Source: Bog-756 sp963741055 (GTDB lineage: Bacteria; Actinomycetota; Acidimicrobiia; Acidimicrobiales; RAAP-2). From it: a stretch of 64,000 nucleotides of DNA. The notes under the pieces were generated by a model, which did not search any database, was not told the DNA's origin, and worked only from the letters and a program-made list of their open reading frames with translations. The translations under genes were made by a program, and so were the position numbers. The stretch covers positions 52,195 through 116,194 of the forward strand of contig CAVUGU010000018.1 of assembly GCA_963741055.1 (NCBI GenBank), in the 5' to 3' direction. Positions 38,628 to 46,414 of this stretch are shown in pieces (within the stretch, counting starts at the first letter, position 1; each line of letters starts with the position of its first letter).

Positions 38628-39255
38628 TCAGGAAGACGGCGCGGTCGATTCGGTCGTGGACTGGGCGGCGGCGAACACCGGTGAGACGACGAGCGTGCCC
38701 CGCCCGCACGGTGCCAGGGAGGCGACGATCGTCAGATGGTCGTCGTTGTCGGGGGGTGTCACCTCGAGCGCGGTCGCCGTCGGGCAGCTCGTCTCGGTGC
38801 CGACCGGGACGTCGGAGTACCCGAGGTTGAACTCGGCCGACTGACCGGTGGTGAGCCGCACGGCCGCCGGCGCCATGGCGGTGAAGCTGTAGGCGCCCTT
38901 TCGGATCACCGTCGTCGGGAGCGCGGCACCACCCGGTCCGAGCAGAGCCAGCCCGGGGTATCCGACGAGGATGCAGGCACTCGAAGCCGTGCTCCGCAGC
39001 GAGAGGGTGACTTCGATGGTGCCCGCGGCGCCCGAGCTGCCCGCGATCGATGCCGACCAGGTCCTTCGCCGGACACTGCGACAGGCTCGGCTCGGTCGTG
39101 CTGCTCGCCGCGGTCGACCGCGAGACCGCCACGGTGGTCGTCGACGCCGCAGCGCCCGTCGTGGAGGTGCCAGGCGCCCGCGGCGGGCCCGATGTCGTCG
39201 TCCCGTTCGAGCACGCGGCGAGTACCGCGCCCCCGAGGAAGAGCGAGGCGATCAC
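38628..39255 (-). CDS. DUF4232-type lipoprotein (frameshifted)
   Basis: A lipoprotein signal (MIASLFLGGAVLAACSNG, lipobox LAAC) and a Thr/Ser-rich linker are followed by a domain that fits DUF4232: GTIEVTLSLRSTASSACILV, then VGYPGLALLGPGG, VIRKGAYSFTAMAPAAVRLT and PTATALEVTPPDNDDHLTIV. The two halves are in different frames; the join is near 39055. About 208 residues. The GTG start at 39255 has AGGAGG 10 nt upstream. It begins 26 bp after the DUF151 stop and probably shares its transcript. Function unknown; DUF4232 proteins are common surface proteins of actinobacteria. Confidence 0.72.
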
Positions 39256-39281
39256 TGCGCCCCGCCTCCTGTCGAGAGGGA

Positions 39282-39803
39282 TCAGGGCGAGAAGTCCTCG
39301 GGGCGGATCGAGTCGAGGAAGTTGCGGAACTCACCGACCAGCTCCTCGGGATTGGTCGGCTCCTCGTCGGACCCCGCCTCCTCGTCGTCCTCCTCGTCCA
39401 CCGCGAGCATGATCCCCTCGGCGTCCATCAGGTCGTCGGCGACGAAGAGCGGCGTGGCGGTGCGGACGGCCACGGCCACCGCGTCGGAGGGACGCGAGGA
39501 GACCGCGAGCTCGCGGTCACCGGCACGAAGGACGATCTCCGCGAAGTAGGTCGCGGACTTGAGCTCGGTCACCACCACCCGGACCACGTCGGCGTCGAGC
39601 GCTTCGAGAAGATCGCGGATGAGGTCGTGGGTCATCGGACGCGGGGTGTCCATGCCTTGCAGTGCGAACGCGATCGCGGTGGCCTCGGGCGCCCCGATGA
39701 AGATCGGGAGCGTCCGACCCAGCCCGTCGGACTCCTGGAGCAGCAGGACCGGCGTATTGGACTGGAGGTCCACACGCACCGCCCGCAGCCGCACCTCGAC
39801 CAT
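39282..39803 (-). CDS. DUF151 / bifunctional nuclease-domain protein
   Basis: 173 residues, intact. The BFN domain is complete: LQSNTPVLLLQESDGLGRTL, PIFIGAPEATAIAFALQG, RPMTHDLIRDLLEALDADV and RPSDAVAVAVRTATPLFVAD. Plant and thermophile members have been reported to act as nucleases, but the actinobacterial role is unknown. The acidic tail (DEEDDEEAGSDEEP) is unusual. It belongs to the conserved block gcvH-FHA-ftsR-DUF151. Its ATG lies exactly 6 nt after TAAGTT, so it has its own leaderless promoter in addition to any read-through from ftsR, which ends 110 bp upstream. Confidence 0.88.
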   Translation of the reverse strand: MVEVRLRAVRVDLQSNTPVLLLQESDGLGRTLPIFIGAPEATAIAFALQGMDTPRPMTHDLIRDLLEALDADVVRVVVTELKSATYFAEIVLRAGDRELAVSSRPSDAVAVAVRTATPLFVADDLMDAEGIMLAVDEEDDEEAGSDEEPTNPEELVGEFRNFLDSIRPEDFSP

Positions 39804-39809
39804 GGACCA

Positions 39810-39815
39810 AACTTA
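39810..39815 (-). promoter_or_regulatory. -10 element (TAAGTT) of the DUF151 gene, leaderless
   Basis: Minus-strand TAAGTT is separated by 6 nt (TGGTCC) from the ATG at 39803. There is no Shine-Dalgarno sequence. Confidence 0.5.
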
Positions 39816-39913
39816 CTCGGCGCACGCCTGCGTGCGTACAGCGATCCGGCGCCCGCCCGCGGTCGAACGGGCCGTGGCACGCGACCGGAGCGGCGTGCCA
39901 GCTACCCGGTGTT

Positions 39914-41055
39914 TCACCCGTCGAGGAGACCTCGGAGCGCGACCCGAAGGAGGGACGCACGCAGCTGCTGGCCCAGGCCGGCGAGCTCCTCGGCGGTCTG
40001 GTGCGCCTTCGCCCGCGCGTCGGGGTTCCGCTGCCTGACCAGCGGTAGCACGATCTGCTCCACGAACCCGGCCTCCCGGTCGGCGGCGTTCTTGTAGAGC
40101 CGCAGGTGGCGCGGCTCGACCCCGAACCGGGCCAACCCTGCTGCCACCGTCGCCACGGCGAGCGCCTCCTGGTCGAAGTAGTCGAGCCCGGCAACCGGTG
40201 TCGCGGTCAACAGCCCGTACTCCTGCAGCTCGCGGAGCACCTCTTCGTCGAGGCCGCACGCGGCAGAGAGCTCCTCGAGGGAGAGGCTCACGCCGCCGAC
40301 GTCGGGGCGAGGAGGCGCCGGGGGCGGGCTCGCCGGCGCGGTCGCCGCACTCGCTCGTGACGCTCCCGACCGGCGCGGGTCCGCGTCGGTGGTGCTCGCC
40401 GCCTCGGGACGGGGCGCACGCGACACCGGACGCTTCGCTTCGGCCAGATCGGGAGCTGCGGGACGATGGGGTTCCGCCGGGCGGTCCGGTGGGACCCGCG
40501 CTGCCGCGTCGCTCCGCTGGCGTACCGGCAACCGGTCTGCTCGGCGCGCACGGCAGCAGGGCTGCGACTCGTACGCGACGGATGACCGGTGCTGTCGATC
40601 CCCGGCAGGCTCGCGCCACTCGCGGGCGCGCCGCGTTCGCTCGCCGAGGTCGCCGACGCGCTCGCCGCGCTCGCCGCCGAGGTGGAGCGCTGCCCGACGA
40701 GCACCGGCTCCTCTCGACTGGCCGACCGCGCACGCGCCGCGGGTTCCGCACTTTCGTCGGCCTTCGGCGCTCCCGCCGCCGCGGGTGTCTCTGCACCACC
40801 CGCACCGTTCGCGTCGTCGTCCAGCCGATCCTTGATCACCTTGAGCGGAAGGAAGTTCTCGCGTTGTTGTCGCAGTACCCAGCGGAGTCGCTCGACGTCG
40901 TGCTCGTAGAACTTCCGGTAGCCCGACGGCGTCCGTTCCGGATTGACCAGACCCTGGCTTTCGAGGAACCGGATCTTCGAGATGGTGACGTCGGGAAACT
41001 CCTGGCGGAGAAGGGTGAGCACGTCTCCGATCGAGAGGTACGACCTCGAGCTCAC
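39914..41055 (-). CDS. ftsR: MerR-family regulator, FtsR-like (frameshifted)
   Basis: N-terminal MerR helix-turn-helix: YLSIGDVLTLLRQEFPDVTI, SKIRFLESQGLVNPERTPSG and YRKFYEHDVERLRWVLRQQ. A Pro/Ala-rich linker of about 150 residues separates it from a second, MerR-like helical domain (LSLEELSAACGLDEEVLREL and FDQEALAVATVAAGLARFGV). The two parts are in different frames, with the change in the linker near 40530-40570. This is the layout of FtsR, the actinobacterial activator of ftsZ, and its position between the FHA gene and DUF151 matches the conserved neighbourhood. The GTG start at 41055 has GGAGGGG just upstream. The name is inferred from layout and context. Confidence 0.75.
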
Positions 41056-41095
41056 CGGCCCCTCCGACCTTCGACGAGAACCACCCGTTGCGAGC

Positions 41096-41563
41096 TCATT
41101 CGCCCGGGGCCACCAGGAAGAGCAGCTTGAACTTGCCGATCTGGACCTCGTCGCCGCTCTTGAGCTGGGCTTCGTCGATCCGCTCGCGGTTGACGTAGGT
41201 CCCGTTGAGCGACCCGACGTCCCGGACCGTCGTGATCTGATCGCGGGTCACGAATTCTGCGTGGCGGCGGGAGACCGTGATGTCGTCGAGGAAGATGTCG
41301 CTCTCGGGATGCCGGCCGGCACTGGTCACGTCGGATTCGAGCACGAACCGGACACCCTCGTCCGAGCCCCGTTTGACCACGAGCATCCGGACCCCGCGGG
41401 GGAGCTCGATGAGCCCGGTCGGAGCTTCGACGTCCTCGTCGCTGGTGTCGATCGGATTGACGTCGACCGACGTGTCCGGCGGGGAGGTCACCAGCGCGGC
41501 TCCGCAGGACGAGCAGAAGTTGACGCCCTCCGGATTTCGGTGACCGCAGTTGTGGCAGAACAC
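41096..41563 (-). CDS. Zinc-ribbon FHA-domain protein
   Basis: 155 residues. The N-terminal zinc ribbon is CHNCGHRNPEG...CSSCG (four Cys). The C-terminal FHA domain binds phosphothreonine: SAGRHPESDIFLDDITVSRR, then HAEFVTRDQITTVRDVGSLN and GTYVNRERIDEAQLKSGDEV, with the key GR, SRRH and NG residues. It resembles GarA-type FHA proteins that control 2-oxoglutarate metabolism, but the phosphorylatable ETTS motif of GarA is missing, so that function cannot be assumed. The start is put at GTG 41563 because TACCGT lies 7 nt upstream and homologues begin at this point; an ATG at 41587 is in frame but would lie upstream of that promoter. Confidence 0.85.
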   Translation of the reverse strand: MFCHNCGHRNPEGVNFCSSCGAALVTSPPDTSVDVNPIDTSDEDVEAPTGLIELPRGVRMLVVKRGSDEGVRFVLESDVTSAGRHPESDIFLDDITVSRRHAEFVTRDQITTVRDVGSLNGTYVNRERIDEAQLKSGDEVQIGKFKLLFLVAPGE

Positions 41564-41570
41564 CCCAATT

Positions 41571-41576
41571 ACGGTA
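41571..41576 (-). promoter_or_regulatory. -10 element (TACCGT) of the FHA gene, leaderless
   Basis: Minus-strand TACCGT ends 7 nt before the GTG at 41563. It decides the start codon: the in-frame ATG at 41587 would be outside the transcript. Confidence 0.45.
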
Positions 41577-41622
41577 GCCGCTCCCATCTGCAGACCCGCT
41601 GGTCCTGTTCGTTCCGGCCGAC

Positions 41623-42003
41623 TCAACCGTCGGTCAATTGCCGGTAGCCGTCCGGGTCGAGCAGCGAGTTCACCGCGGCCGGGTCCGAGGGCCGGATCTC
41701 GCAGATCCAGCCCTCGCCGTAGGGGTCCGCGTTGAGCGTCTCCGGTGCGTCGGAGAGGGCCGCGTTGACCGCGACGACTTCGCCTCCCACCGGCGCGTAG
41801 ATCTCCGACACCGACTTGGTCGACTCGACCTCCCCGAGCACGCCGCCGGCCTCGACTGCGGTACCCGTCGTCGGAAGCTGTACGAACACCACGTCGCCGA
41901 GCGCGTCCTGCGCGTAGTCGGTGATGCCGACCTTCACACGGTCTCCGACCGACCGAGCCCACTCGTGATCGGACGAATACCGCAGATCGTCGGGAACGTT
42001 CAT
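41623..42003 (-). CDS. gcvH: Glycine cleavage system H protein
   Basis: 126 residues, intact. Lipoyl carrier between the P, T and L proteins of glycine cleavage. The lipoylated Lys is in LGEVESTKSVSEIYAPVGGE (ESxKSVSEIY). N-terminus DLRYSSDHEWARSVGDRVKV and GITDYAQDALGDVVFVQLP are canonical. The other gcv genes are not here; gcvH with FHA, ftsR and DUF151 is a known actinobacterial arrangement. TAGGGT at 42012-42017 (minus strand) is a candidate -10, 8 nt before the ATG at 42003. Confidence 0.96.
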   Translation of the reverse strand: MNVPDDLRYSSDHEWARSVGDRVKVGITDYAQDALGDVVFVQLPTTGTAVEAGGVLGEVESTKSVSEIYAPVGGEVVAVNAALSDAPETLNADPYGEGWICEIRPSDPAAVNSLLDPDGYRQLTDG

Positions 42004-42084
42004 GGCTGCGGACCCTACCCGAGACCAAACCGGCGGTGCCGATCGACGGCAGAGTGCGCCGCAGCCGGACCGGGCGAGGAGAGC

Positions 42085-44571
42085 TCAGCGGAGCAGCTGT
42101 TCGAGTCGGACCGCGTACTCCTGGACGCGGGCGCCGGCCTCCTCGTCGGTCGGCGCCTCCGCCCAGACGTGGGTGATCGGCTCTTCGGGGTCGGGGAGCA
42201 CCAGGGCCCAGCCGTCGTCTTCGAGGATCTTGACGCCGTCGACCAACACCAGCTCGCGCCCTTGGGTCCGCTCGACCAGGGTCCGCATGACCATCCCCTT
42301 CTGCTCCCACGGGGTGTGCACGGCCTGGTGGGCGATGTGCACGGCCGGCAACTCGGCCACCAGCTCCGAGAGGGACCGTCCGGTCGCGGTGAGCATCGCC
42401 ATCAGGTTGACCATGGTCGCGGCGCCGTCGAACGCAGGGAGGAAGTGGGGGAAGATGAAACCTCCGGACTGGCTGGCCGCGAGGGTGACCTTCTCGGAGC
42501 GCGCGACTTCCATCAGGTGCGACGCGGACAGCTTGGTCCAGACGATCTCGGCCCCTGCCTTCCGGCAGATCTCCTCCGCCGCGCTGCTCGCCGCGACGGG
42601 AAGCGCGACACGCGCACCGGGTTGGGCTTCGGTGACCAGGGTGAGGATCACGAGGAGCGCCTCTTCGTTCGAAAGCACATGACCGCGGTCGTCCACGATG
42701 GACACGTACTCGCCACCCGGATCGAAGACCGCGCCGAGGTCGGCACCGGAGGCCTGCACCAGTTCGGACACTCGGCCAGCGCTCGCCTGGAGGTCGAAGG
42801 TCAGAACGTTCGCGGTGTTGGCGTACGGATTGACGACCAGCACCTCTGATTCGAGCTTGGCCAGCAGGTAGGGCATCACGAAGCTGGTGGTCCCGAAGGA
42901 GTAGTCGAGTACCAGCTTGAGGCCGGCTCGCCGCACGCTCTCCAGGTCGACCGAGTCGATGAGCGCGGCGGTGTAGAAGTCGAGCGAGCGGGGCGGGAAC
43001 CCGATGTCGCCGATCTCGCGGGCGAGGACCCTGCGGAAGTCCTCGCGGTGGTAGACCCGTTCGATCTTGCGCTGGGTCGCCTCGTCCACGTCGATGCCTT
43101 CGCTGTCGAAGAAGCGCAGGATGACCGATTGCGGGTCGTCCGGAGCGAGCCGCACCGTCACTCCGGCCTTGCTCGCCGACGACGAGACCTGGAAACGGGT
43201 CACCGGCACGGTGGCCGCCTCGAGGTCGTCCACGTTGATGCCGGCCGCGTTGCAGCCGACCATCACCGCCCGCTTGAGCACCCGAGCGGCGCGGCTGGTG
43301 TCGCGCGAAGAGGTGATGGTGGCGCCCTTCTCGAAGGTCGACGCCCACGCCATCGAGAGGCGCACCGCCAGCTCGGGGCTGATGTCCACGTTCGCCAGGC
43401 CCTGGACGCCGTCGCGGCCGAAGAGCATGCGCGCGCCCCGCGACTCCCAGACGATCGACGAGTTGACGATCGCGCCCGCCTCGACGGTCTTGAACGGGTA
43501 GATCTTCACCCCGGCCTTGATCTCCGCGTGGGCACCGACGAAGCACTCGTCGCCGAGCACGGCTCCTTCCTCGCAGCGCACGCCCTCTCGCAGGTCGGAC
43601 CCGCGGCCGAGGACGCTCCCCTCGAGCCGGACCCCCGAGCCCAGGTAGGTGTTGTCGTGCACCACCGACCGCTGGAGGATCACGTTGTCGCCGATCCGGA
43701 GGTTGCGGCCGACCGTGCAGTACTCGCCGAGTCGCGCCCCGGCGCCGATCACGCAGTTGTCTCCCACCACCGCAGGACCTTCGAGGTCGACGCTCGGGTC
43801 GATCTCCGCACCCTTGCCGATCCACACTCCCGGTCGCAGCTGGAACCCTTCGATGTCGACGTGCACCCGCTGGCCGAGGATGTCCTGGTGGGCCTTCAGG
43901 TAGGCCTCGAGAGTGCCCACGTCCTCCCAGTAGCCCTCGGCGACGTAGCCGAACAGCCGCTCCCCCGCGGCGAGCGCGGCGGGGAACGAGTCGCCGGAGA
44001 AGTCGACGGGACGTCCTTCGGGGATGAAGTCGAAGATCTCCGGCTCGAGCACGTAGATCCCCGTGTTGATGGTGTCGCTGAAGACCTGGCCCCAGGTGGG
44101 CTTTTCGAGGAACCGCTCGATCGAGCCGTCGGGCCGGGTGATGACGATCCCGAACTCGAGCGGGTTGTCGACGGCCTTCAGGGCGAGGGTGGCGAGGCCT
44201 CCCCGATCGGCGTGGAACGCCACCAGGGCGCTCAGGTCCAAGTCGGTGAGGACGTCCCCGGAGATGACCAGAAAGCGCTCGTCGAGCTCGTCGCGTGCGT
44301 TCAGCACCGAGCCGGCCGTCCCGAGCGGCGTCGGCTCGGTCGCGTAGACCATGCGCACCCCGAACTCCGAACCGTCGCCGAAGTAGGTCCGGATCGCGTT
44401 GGCCATGAAGGCCACCGTCACCACCACGTCCTCGAACCCGTGCTGACGGAGGAGGTTGACCACGTGCTCCATCATCGGGATGTTGGCCATCGGGAGCATC
44501 GGTTTCGGTTGGTTGGAGGTGAGCGGACGCAGTCGGGTCCCCTCGCCTCCCGCCATGATGACCGCCTTCAT
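42085..44571 (-). CDS. Mannose-1-phosphate guanylyltransferase fused to a phosphomannomutase-like domain
   Basis: 828 residues, intact, three parts. Residues 1-235: nucleotidyltransferase (MKAVIMAGGEGTRLRPLTSN with the GGxGTRLxP loop; FLEKPTWGQVFSDTINTGIY). Residues 240-370: left-handed beta-helix of hexapeptide repeats (VVGDNCVIGAGARLGEYC). Residues 380-828: a phosphohexomutase-like fold. In that fold the first motif is ITSSRDTSRAARVLKRAV. The position of the usual TASHNP phosphoserine loop reads VRLAPDDPQSVI, with no catalytic Ser. The protein probably makes an NDP-sugar, most likely GDP-mannose, for envelope glycans; the mutase domain looks regulatory or altered. The pgsA-like gene overlaps its start by 4 bp. 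Confidence 0.85.
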   Translation of the reverse strand: MKAVIMAGGEGTRLRPLTSNQPKPMLPMANIPMMEHVVNLLRQHGFEDVVVTVAFMANAIRTYFGDGSEFGVRMVYATEPTPLGTAGSVLNARDELDERFLVISGDVLTDLDLSALVAFHADRGGLATLALKAVDNPLEFGIVITRPDGSIERFLEKPTWGQVFSDTINTGIYVLEPEIFDFIPEGRPVDFSGDSFPAALAAGERLFGYVAEGYWEDVGTLEAYLKAHQDILGQRVHVDIEGFQLRPGVWIGKGAEIDPSVDLEGPAVVGDNCVIGAGARLGEYCTVGRNLRIGDNVILQRSVVHDNTYLGSGVRLEGSVLGRGSDLREGVRCEEGAVLGDECFVGAHAEIKAGVKIYPFKTVEAGAIVNSSIVWESRGARMLFGRDGVQGLANVDISPELAVRLSMAWASTFEKGATITSSRDTSRAARVLKRAVMVGCNAAGINVDDLEAATVPVTRFQVSSSASKAGVTVRLAPDDPQSVILRFFDSEGIDVDEATQRKIERVYHREDFRRVLAREIGDIGFPPRSLDFYTAALIDSVDLESVRRAGLKLVLDYSFGTTSFVMPYLLAKLESEVLVVNPYANTANVLTFDLQASAGRVSELVQASGADLGAVFDPGGEYVSIVDDRGHVLSNEEALLVILTLVTEAQPGARVALPVAASSAAEEICRKAGAEIVWTKLSASHLMEVARSEKVTLAASQSGGFIFPHFLPAFDGAATMVNLMAMLTATGRSLSELVAELPAVHIAHQAVHTPWEQKGMVMRTLVERTQGRELVLVDGVKILEDDGWALVLPDPEEPITHVWAEAPTDEEAGARVQEYAVRLEQLLR

Positions 44572-45230
44572 CGGCTCGCCTCCTCATTCCGGGCACCTCG
44601 TCCGGCGGCGAGCGCGTGGCGCGCGGCCGGAAGGTACGAGAACGCGGCGATCCAGGCGAGGGTGAGGCCACCGATGCCCGCGAACCATGCGAACGCGCGG
44701 AAGGGGACCTGCCAGCTCGCCGAGCCGTAGCTGAGAAGGAACGCGGGGTACGCGAACATCAGCGCGAACGTACCCGCCTTGCCCACCCAGATGACGTCCA
44801 TGCGCGCGGCACCGAGCGAGGCGAGCAACAGGACCGCACCCGACACCAGCAGCTCTCGGGCGAGGGTCGCCACGCCGAACCAGACGGGGACCGCCCCGTA
44901 GACGGTGATCGCGACCACCGAGGTGATCACCAGCAAACGGTCGGCGACCGGGTCGATCACCTTCCCGAGGGTGGACACCTGGTGGTAGCGGCGCGCGACG
45001 AAACCGTCGACCCAGTCGGTCGCACCGAGCGCGCCGAGGAGGAATGCGGACCCGACTTGGCGGTGCGCGCCGAACAGCAGCCAGAGGAAGAGGGGGATGC
45101 AGAGCAGCCGGACCAGCGTGACCAGGTTGGGGACGGTGAGGACGCGGTCGAGGTGCTCTTCGAGAGGTTCACGTGCCGCAGTTGCCGGGACAGCCGCCAG
45201 GTGCTCTCCCGTGCCGGCGTGACCTTCCAC
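44568..45230 (-). CDS. CDP-alcohol phosphatidyltransferase (PgsA-like)
   Basis: 220 residues, intact, with about six membrane helices. The catalytic signature DGFVARRYHQVSTLGKVIDP continues to VAD, giving DGxxARxxxxxxxxGxxxDxxxD. Such enzymes join a CDP-diacylglycerol to glycerol-3-P, inositol-P or another alcohol. The pattern is closest to phosphatidylglycerophosphate synthase, but the alcohol cannot be fixed. A 30-residue soluble N-terminus precedes the first helix. The GTG at 45230 follows TAGACT by 8 nt; an ATG at 45235 is out of frame. The gene overlaps the guanylyltransferase start (4 bp), so lipid-head-group and mannose-donor synthesis are co-expressed. Confidence 0.87.
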   Translation of the reverse strand: MEGHAGTGEHLAAVPATAAREPLEEHLDRVLTVPNLVTLVRLLCIPLFLWLLFGAHRQVGSAFLLGALGATDWVDGFVARRYHQVSTLGKVIDPVADRLLVITSVVAITVYGAVPVWFGVATLARELLVSGAVLLLASLGAARMDVIWVGKAGTFALMFAYPAFLLSYGSASWQVPFRAFAWFAGIGGLTLAWIAAFSYLPAARHALAAGRGARNEEASR

Positions 45231-45287
45231 AGCATCGAAGTCTACGAGGCCCCCCGCGCCCGGGTCGGCCCGCGCCGGATCGAGCGC

Positions 45288-45560
45288 AGGGGCGCCGGAC
45301 CTTTACGCTGTCGTCACAGGATTCGGCCTCCTCGGGGCAGCCGGGGCCCTCGCAGCCACGTTCAGCGGGCGGCTGGCGGACCTCGGGTTCGAGCGGTGGG
45401 TCTCCGGGGGCTCGTTGTGCGCGGTCCTCTCCTCGGTGGTGCGATCGGTTCGGCGACGACCGGTATCGCCTACGAGTCCGGTCGCTGGACGGCGGTTGGG
45501 TCCTCGGCGTCGTCTACTCGGCTGCCGCGCTCGTGGTGTGGTCGGTCGGAGAGGTCACCG
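45288..45560 (+). pseudogene. Remnant of an MFS transporter
   Basis: Pieces of a major facilitator transporter are spread over three frames: YAVVTGFGLLGAAGALAATF joined to SGRLADLGFERWVSGGS (the inter-helix G-x-x-A-D-R-type loop), then LGGAIGSATTGIAYESGRWT (typical helix 11 end), then GVVYSAAALVVWSVGEV. The N-terminal half and a central stretch are missing. Even allowing for the frameshifts elsewhere, 270 bp cannot encode a working transporter. It lies between the pgsA-like gene and the SGNH gene. Confidence 0.6.
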
Positions 45561-45655
45561 GCATCGGTGACCGCCGAGAGGTCTCGCTCGCCCCTTCGGG
45601 GCCTGCACCGGCCAGCCGGTGACCATCCTCGAAGGGGCGGTCGGACCAGACTGGC

Positions 45656-46291
45656 GTGGTGTCCGGCATCAGCAGGTCCGACCGGGTCATCGGCGCGGTG
45701 GTGATCGGACTCCTGCTCGCCTTGCTCGGAGTCGGGCTCGCCGTTCGGGCCACGCCGGCACGCTCCTCTTCCTCGAACGCGGCCCGTGCACCCGTCGCAG
45801 CGGCCGGCACGCCGTCCGCGAGCGAGGTGAGTGGACCGGTCACGGTGGTCGGTGACTCGGTCCTCCTCGACGCCGCCCCCGACCTCGAGGCGGATCTCCC
45901 CGGAGTCCACGTGAACGGGGAGGTCAACCTCCAGTTCTCCGACGGCGTACAGCTGGTGGCAGCAGATCGGGCGGCCGGCACCCTCGGCGAGGTGCTGGTG
46001 GTCGCCCTCGGGACCAACGGTGCGGTGACGGCCGCGGAGTTCGACGCGATGATGCAGGCTGCGAACGGGGTGAAGCGCGTGGTCTTCGTGAACGTGAACG
46101 TGCCACGGAGCTGGGCCACCTCGGTCAACGCGGTGCTCGCCGCCGGTGTCGCCAGCCATCCCGGGGTCGCGGTGCTCGCCGACTGGAACGCGCTCTCGGC
46201 CGGGCATCCGACCTGGTTCGCGGCGGACCAGGTCCACCTCGAGCCGGCCGGCGCGAAGGCGCTGGCAGACCTGGTCGCCCGGAACGCCTGA
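45656..46291 (+). CDS. Membrane-anchored SGNH-hydrolase-like protein
   Basis: 211 residues. One N-terminal membrane helix (IGAVVIGLLLALLGVGLAV) and an extracellular SGNH domain: VTVVGDSVLLDAAPDL (GDS block with nucleophile Ser), VVALGTNGAVTAAEFDAMM (block III) and WFAADQVHLEPAGAKALADL (block V, DxxH). This is the same domain that forms the C-terminus of OatA-type peptidoglycan or glycan O-acetyltransferases, here without the 10-helix acyltransferase part. It may act as a stand-alone surface acetyl-esterase or -transferase. Start GTG at 45656 (another GTG 3 bp later). Confidence 0.75.
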   Translation: MVSGISRSDRVIGAVVIGLLLALLGVGLAVRATPARSSSSNAARAPVAAAGTPSASEVSGPVTVVGDSVLLDAAPDLEADLPGVHVNGEVNLQFSDGVQLVAADRAAGTLGEVLVVALGTNGAVTAAEFDAMMQAANGVKRVVFVNVNVPRSWATSVNAVLAAGVASHPGVAVLADWNALSAGHPTWFAADQVHLEPAGAKALADLVARNA

Positions 46292-46414
46292 AGGGCCGCG
46301 ATCCGATCGCGGCTGCGCGGAGCCGGCGTATGCCACCAGCGCTTCTGTCACGCTCGCGCCACGCGGGACGCGTCCGGCGCGAGGTCGGCTCCGGCGATGT
46401 GCTACGCAGTGCCC

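Noticed and set aside
43048..44730. 560-codon plus-strand frame opposite the guanylyltransferase gene
   Set aside because: Shadow of the intact minus-strand gene; low-complexity His/Arg/Asp-rich translation with no motif.
45173..45622. A 149-codon gene on the plus strand
   Set aside because: Most of the translation is Arg/Pro/Ser low complexity. The protein-like parts are in three frames and match an MFS transporter, so it is annotated as a remnant.
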